64,000 nucleotides of DNA from Plotosus lineatus (taxonomy: Eukaryota; Chordata; Actinopteri; Siluriformes; Plotosidae), in NCBI GenBank assembly GCA_024760905.1, contig CM045729.1:44748580-44812579 (forward strand), read 5' to 3'. Position 1 is the stretch's first letter; each line of letters begins with the position of its first letter. The notes beneath the pieces are model-generated. The model saw only the letters and a list, made by a program, of their open reading frames with translations, was not told the origin of the DNA and did no database searches. Both the position numbers and the translations under genes were made by a program. Below, in pieces: positions 60,667-64,000 of this stretch.

Positions 60667-61019
60667 CTAAAGAAAAAGTGTAATAAAAACAAACAAAAAA
60701 TGTTTATAAAATGTCAATCTATTGATGTTTAACATTTTGAGTATTATTTATCACTGCACCTACAGTATACATTCATTACATTTTCAATCATCTACAGTAA
60801 CTTTCAAAAGTAACCACTCCTTGACATGTTTCTTATATTTTTGACCTACAACATGCAATTTGAATGGACTTTTGTTGTGTTTGGGGGGGATGTGTTTAAA
60901 AAAATTTATTTAAAACGGCTGTTGAAAATAAATCTACAAAAAAGTGGTGCATGCTTATGTATTCATATAGCCTTTTGTAGATAAAGGGGCAGATCTGGGG
61001 GTCTCATGCATACAGAGTT

Positions 61020-61248
61020 CTGGTAAACTGTGATGTTGGAATGCTGTCGCTCCCTCACTCTACATGCTCACCCAGGTCCATTGACAGTCGAGTGGTTGAT
61101 TGCCCAATTTCACAAGGTGCCCTCATGTCTGCCTTCCTTCTGGTTCTCTCTTTTAGCTATGCTGCCATAGCCAGAGATGCCGGAGTCCCTGCTTTCACTG
61201 AGCAATAATAAATTCTCCTATTACCATTACACTGTTATAAGTATACGT

Positions 61249-61299
<51 letters not shown>

Positions 61300-61855
61300 A
61301 CTCTCTCCCTCCCTCTCTCCCCCTTCTTCCCTCCCTCTCTGTGTTTTTGCTGATGTGCACATGCTGCTTCTGGGTCAGTGATCCTGATCCTACTGATCCT
61401 TCTGCTTTCTTGGTCTGTCCTGGCATGCTGATGACCTCTGACGTTATCATCTTGGAAGCCCCTTATTCCTGAAGCTCCATATGGACTTGGAAGTGCTCAC
61501 TCACAGACTGTGATGATGGCCTTTCACTGCTGGTGATATGAACTCCATTCCTACAGTCATTTGGGATTTATAGTTGTGGAACAGACTTCATTTTGGACTG
61601 TAATGAAGTTTCTCTTGTACGGTTTGTACGGGCCTGGATTCTCTCGTTCCTCTCAAGGTTCCTTCTTCGCATTACCCCTGCATTAATTGCCACCATCAAT
61701 ACGGGCAACGTTCATTATCGATATGTAGGTATTGTAGAAAAATGTTAAAATTCCTTTGAACAATTATTACTTTTACTATGCTTTGCAACAATGTCAACTG
61801 TAAAAAGTGCTATAGAAATAAAACTGATTTGAATTGAATTGAATCACCTAGATAT
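61020..61855 (+). mobile_element. L2-type LINE 3' end inside the Tc1 element
   Basis: Ends GTAAAAAGTGCTATAGAAAT, AAAACTGATTTGAATTGAATTGAA, a common tail of fish L2-like LINEs. The Tc1 landmarks resume right after. A CT array (61254-61338) sits inside. The 5' junction near 61020 is approximate. Confidence 0.65.
61254..61338. repeat. (CT)n microsatellite
   Basis: About 40 CT units followed by diverged CCTCCCTCT repeats. Confidence 0.93.
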
Positions 61856-62843
61856 AAACCCCTAAACAAGATCTGGTGCTAAATTACCTTCAGAAGGTAT
61901 ATAAAATAAGGTCCATCTGTGTGATCTAAATGTCACATGATCTTAATATACCTAAAACTATTCTGAAAGGCCCAAGAGTCTGCAAAACCATTAATCAAGA
62001 GGCACCATGTAGTAAACAATACAATGAACAAGGAGCTCTTCAAACAGAACAGAGAGAAATACAAATCAGGGTTGGGCAAAATATATATATATATCTGAGT
62101 CCTTAAAAACCACCATTATATCCATCATCACAATCCATTATTGAGTAAAACCTGTTTCAGTATTCCAGTGATTTGAGACTGGGATGGACTTGACCGGTTT
62201 AAGGGGAAATGTTTAAATGTATTGGAATGGCCTCATTGACACTCAGACCTCAATCTAATTACAGACTTCTATAAGCCAGAAGAAGTCATCCAACTTGAAG
62301 GAACTAGAAGGAGTTGGAGCAGTTTTGCTTTGAAGAATGGGCAAAAACCACATTGTCTAGATATGCCCAATTTATAGAGATATACTCTATGAGACTCGTA
62401 TCTGCATGTGCAGCAACGGTTGGCTCTACAAAGTACTGACTCTCAGGTGAATAGTTATTTATCCTCGTGTTTTCTAGAAGAATGAAGGGGCTCTAGTTTT
62501 TTATTTGCTTCATAATAAGAAATATTCAGAATCAGTTGTTGATATGGTATGTAAGTTACTGAGTAATGCCTTGAAATATCACTTTTAATTCCAAGTTGTA
62601 AGGCAATAAAATCGTGGCAGTGCCAGGGAGGATGTATACTTTTGCAAGCCACTGAATATGATATTAGACTATAAGAATCAGAGTTACATGCTGCACTAAA
62701 CAAGTTTACTGTGTACAATACTAGTTTCAATGAGATTCAAAATGTGGTCTATAATTGGATAATTAGTAAGCACAGTAAAACTGGCACTGAGATAAATCAG
62801 AGTTACATGCAGGGGATTGTGGGTGATTAAGGATTTGGCCTAC

Positions 62844-62858
62844 CTGGTAAATGCTCAT
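62844..62858 (-). CDS. possible 15-base lrp2 microexon
   Basis: ATGAGCATTTACCAG is framed on the minus strand by a strong acceptor (pyrimidine-rich TGTTCCTCTCACTGCTTTCAG region at 62859-62880) and a GTAGGC donor. It is a multiple of three and, in the phase exon 1 needs, would add DEHLP just before QESCSDNN. No homology was used; a chance splice-site pair is possible. Confidence 0.35.
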
Positions 62859-63189
62859 CTGAAAGCAGTGAGAGGAACATGGAAAATGGATATCATTGAT
62901 CACATTCAATTATGAGATCAGAGGCACACATGCATGATTTGACACATGATTTCTTGTATTAAAGTCTCATTTCAAAACCATGTTACATAACACATACAAA
63001 TAAGGACATTGATTTTACCCCCATTTTTACAAATAATTAATTTTAACTTTTTCTTTTTCTTATTCCACAAAAGAAAAACAATCATTTAAAAACTTCAAGC
63101 CCACCGTATGAAGAGTTTAAAAACAAATAAATGGCATTGTTTAAATTAAGAGAAAAACTATTTTTTAAGTTTCTTAACAAAAAAACCTT

Positions 63190-63432
63190 TCAAAAAAATC
63201 TCCCCCAGTGCAGCTAACTGGGTTATTGATGTCTGTCACTGTCTATGGTGAGAGGTTCATGTAAAAGAACCATTGCTGACTTTCGTAAAGAGTAGCTGCA
63301 AAGCCGTCAGCGTGTTTCTGCCCCTTGCTAAAAGGTTGTGTCAGGAAGGACATCCAAAGTAAAAACCTATGCCAAATCAAACATGCGAATGATTCGCTGT
63401 GGCGACCCCTGATAAAGGGAAAAAGCTGAAAG
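63190..63432 (+). mobile_element. SINE B body and tail fragment
   Basis: CAGCTAACTGGGTTATTGAT through AAAGAACCATTGCTGACTTT to GTGGCGACCCCTGATAAAGG. Head missing. Confidence 0.82.
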
Positions 63433-63479
63433 GAAAAAAGAACAAGAACAAAAATACTTTCTTTCACTCTTCTTCTTTT

Positions 63480-63828
63480 CCTTTCAGCCCCCCCCCCCCT
63501 TTTTTTTTTTTCAGGGGTCCCCACAGCGAATCATCTGATTCGCACATTTGATTTGGCATAGGTTTTTATGTCGGACGCCCTTCCTGACACAACCCTTTAG
63601 CAAGGGACAGAAACACGCTGATGACTTTGCAGCTACTCTTTACGAAAGTCAGCAATGGTTCTTTTACATGAACCTCTCACCATAGACAGTGAGAGACATG
63701 GCCCGCCTTTGATAACCCAGTTAGATGCACTGGTGAGGACAGGGACAACCTTGTGGAGAGTGGGACTCAAACCCCCAACCTTAGGAGCAGCGATCCAGCG
63801 CCCTTTACCACCAGGCCACCACTGCCCC
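63480..63828 (-). mobile_element. SINE B copy, inverted partner
   Basis: Full length in reverse: GGGGTCCCCACAGCGAATCA to CACCAGGCCACCACTGCCCC. About 50 bases from the inverted fragment before it. Confidence 0.86.
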
Positions 63829-63829
63829 T

Positions 63830-64000
63830 TGAAAAACCCTTCTTTCAGTAGCTGTCAAAATTTTTTTATCAGTGTCTTTAAAATAAAGCAATTGAAAAAG
63901 TTGTTTTTCTCATAATTAAAACAATGGAATTTATCTGTTTTTAAATACAAACTCTTCATATATATATATCACCATTTAAAAGTCATTATTTGCAATACAA
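63830..64000. other. intron end of window
   Basis: AT-rich, ends in a short TA run; no feature seen. Confidence 0.6.

Larger units (their letters stand above)
60795..62654 (+). mobile_element. decayed Tc1-like element carrying a LINE insertion
   Basis: Left end CAGTAACTTTCAAAAGTAAC and right end ATACTTTTGCAAGCCACTG are imperfect inverses after a TA. Familiar internal landmarks of a fish Tc1 family occur in order: AAGTGGTGCATGC, AAACAAGATCTGGTG, TCTGAAAGGCCCAAGAGTCT, AGGGTTGGGC. Only the last part of the transposase region remains (GGAATGGCCTC, CAACTTGAAGGA). The middle is deleted and a LINE 3' end has inserted. Confidence 0.75.

Noticed and set aside
1..64000. CRISPR arrays, operons or prokaryotic systems
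   Set aside because: The window is clearly vertebrate: spliced exons, SINEs and microsatellites. The tandem repeats are simple-sequence arrays without spacers.

Overview
The window is vertebrate genomic DNA, almost certainly from a teleost fish. It is AT-rich, has long introns, and is full of CA/GT and TA microsatellites, tRNA-headed SINEs, Tc1/mariner, Tigger-like and hAT DNA transposons and L2/CR1-type LINE pieces. Species cannot be settled from the sequence; an otophysan such as a catfish or characin is only a guess.

One host gene fills the window, on the minus strand: lrp2 (megalin, the giant endocytic LDL-receptor-family protein). I placed 40 coding exons between 60666 (5' side) and 464 (3' side), 8,244 coding bases or 2,748 codons, each bounded by AG/GT. 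Splice phases agree across all 39 introns, with no stop or frameshift. In protein order they give: an EGF pair; four YWTD beta-propellers with EGF modules; ten LDL-receptor class A (LDLa) modules; an EGF pair, a propeller and an EGF; eleven LDLa modules; an EGF pair; and the first piece of the last propeller. Compared with my memory of human LRP2, this is the stretch from the end of LDLa cluster II to the start of propeller 8. The 5' exons (signal peptide, clusters I and II, propellers 1-2) lie beyond 64000. The rest of propeller 8, the membrane segment and the NPxY tail lie below position 1. Teleosts carry lrp2a and lrp2b, and I cannot say which this is.

Everything else is intronic. By region: 0.7-8 kb, Tigger-like elements, a SINE split by a hAT element, and a decayed hAT; 9.4-10.9 kb, a whole but dead Tc1 element; 11.7-19.9 kb, LINE fragments, microsatellites and a Tigger-like element; 20-33 kb, SINEs, a Tigger element with a partial transposase and large CA arrays; 34-43 kb, Tigger-like elements, one holding a nearly complete LINE, and a second LINE fragment; 43-60 kb, SINEs (one split by a hAT element) and another Tigger-like element; 60.8-62.7 kb, a decayed Tc1 element with an L2-type LINE 3' end inside. 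A possible 15-base microexon of lrp2 sits at 62844-62858.

I found no evidence of a new biological system. The most useful observations are the complete phase-checked exon map, the candidate microexon, datable nested insertions, composite SINEs with exchanged 3' tails, and transposons lying 40-100 bases from splice donors.
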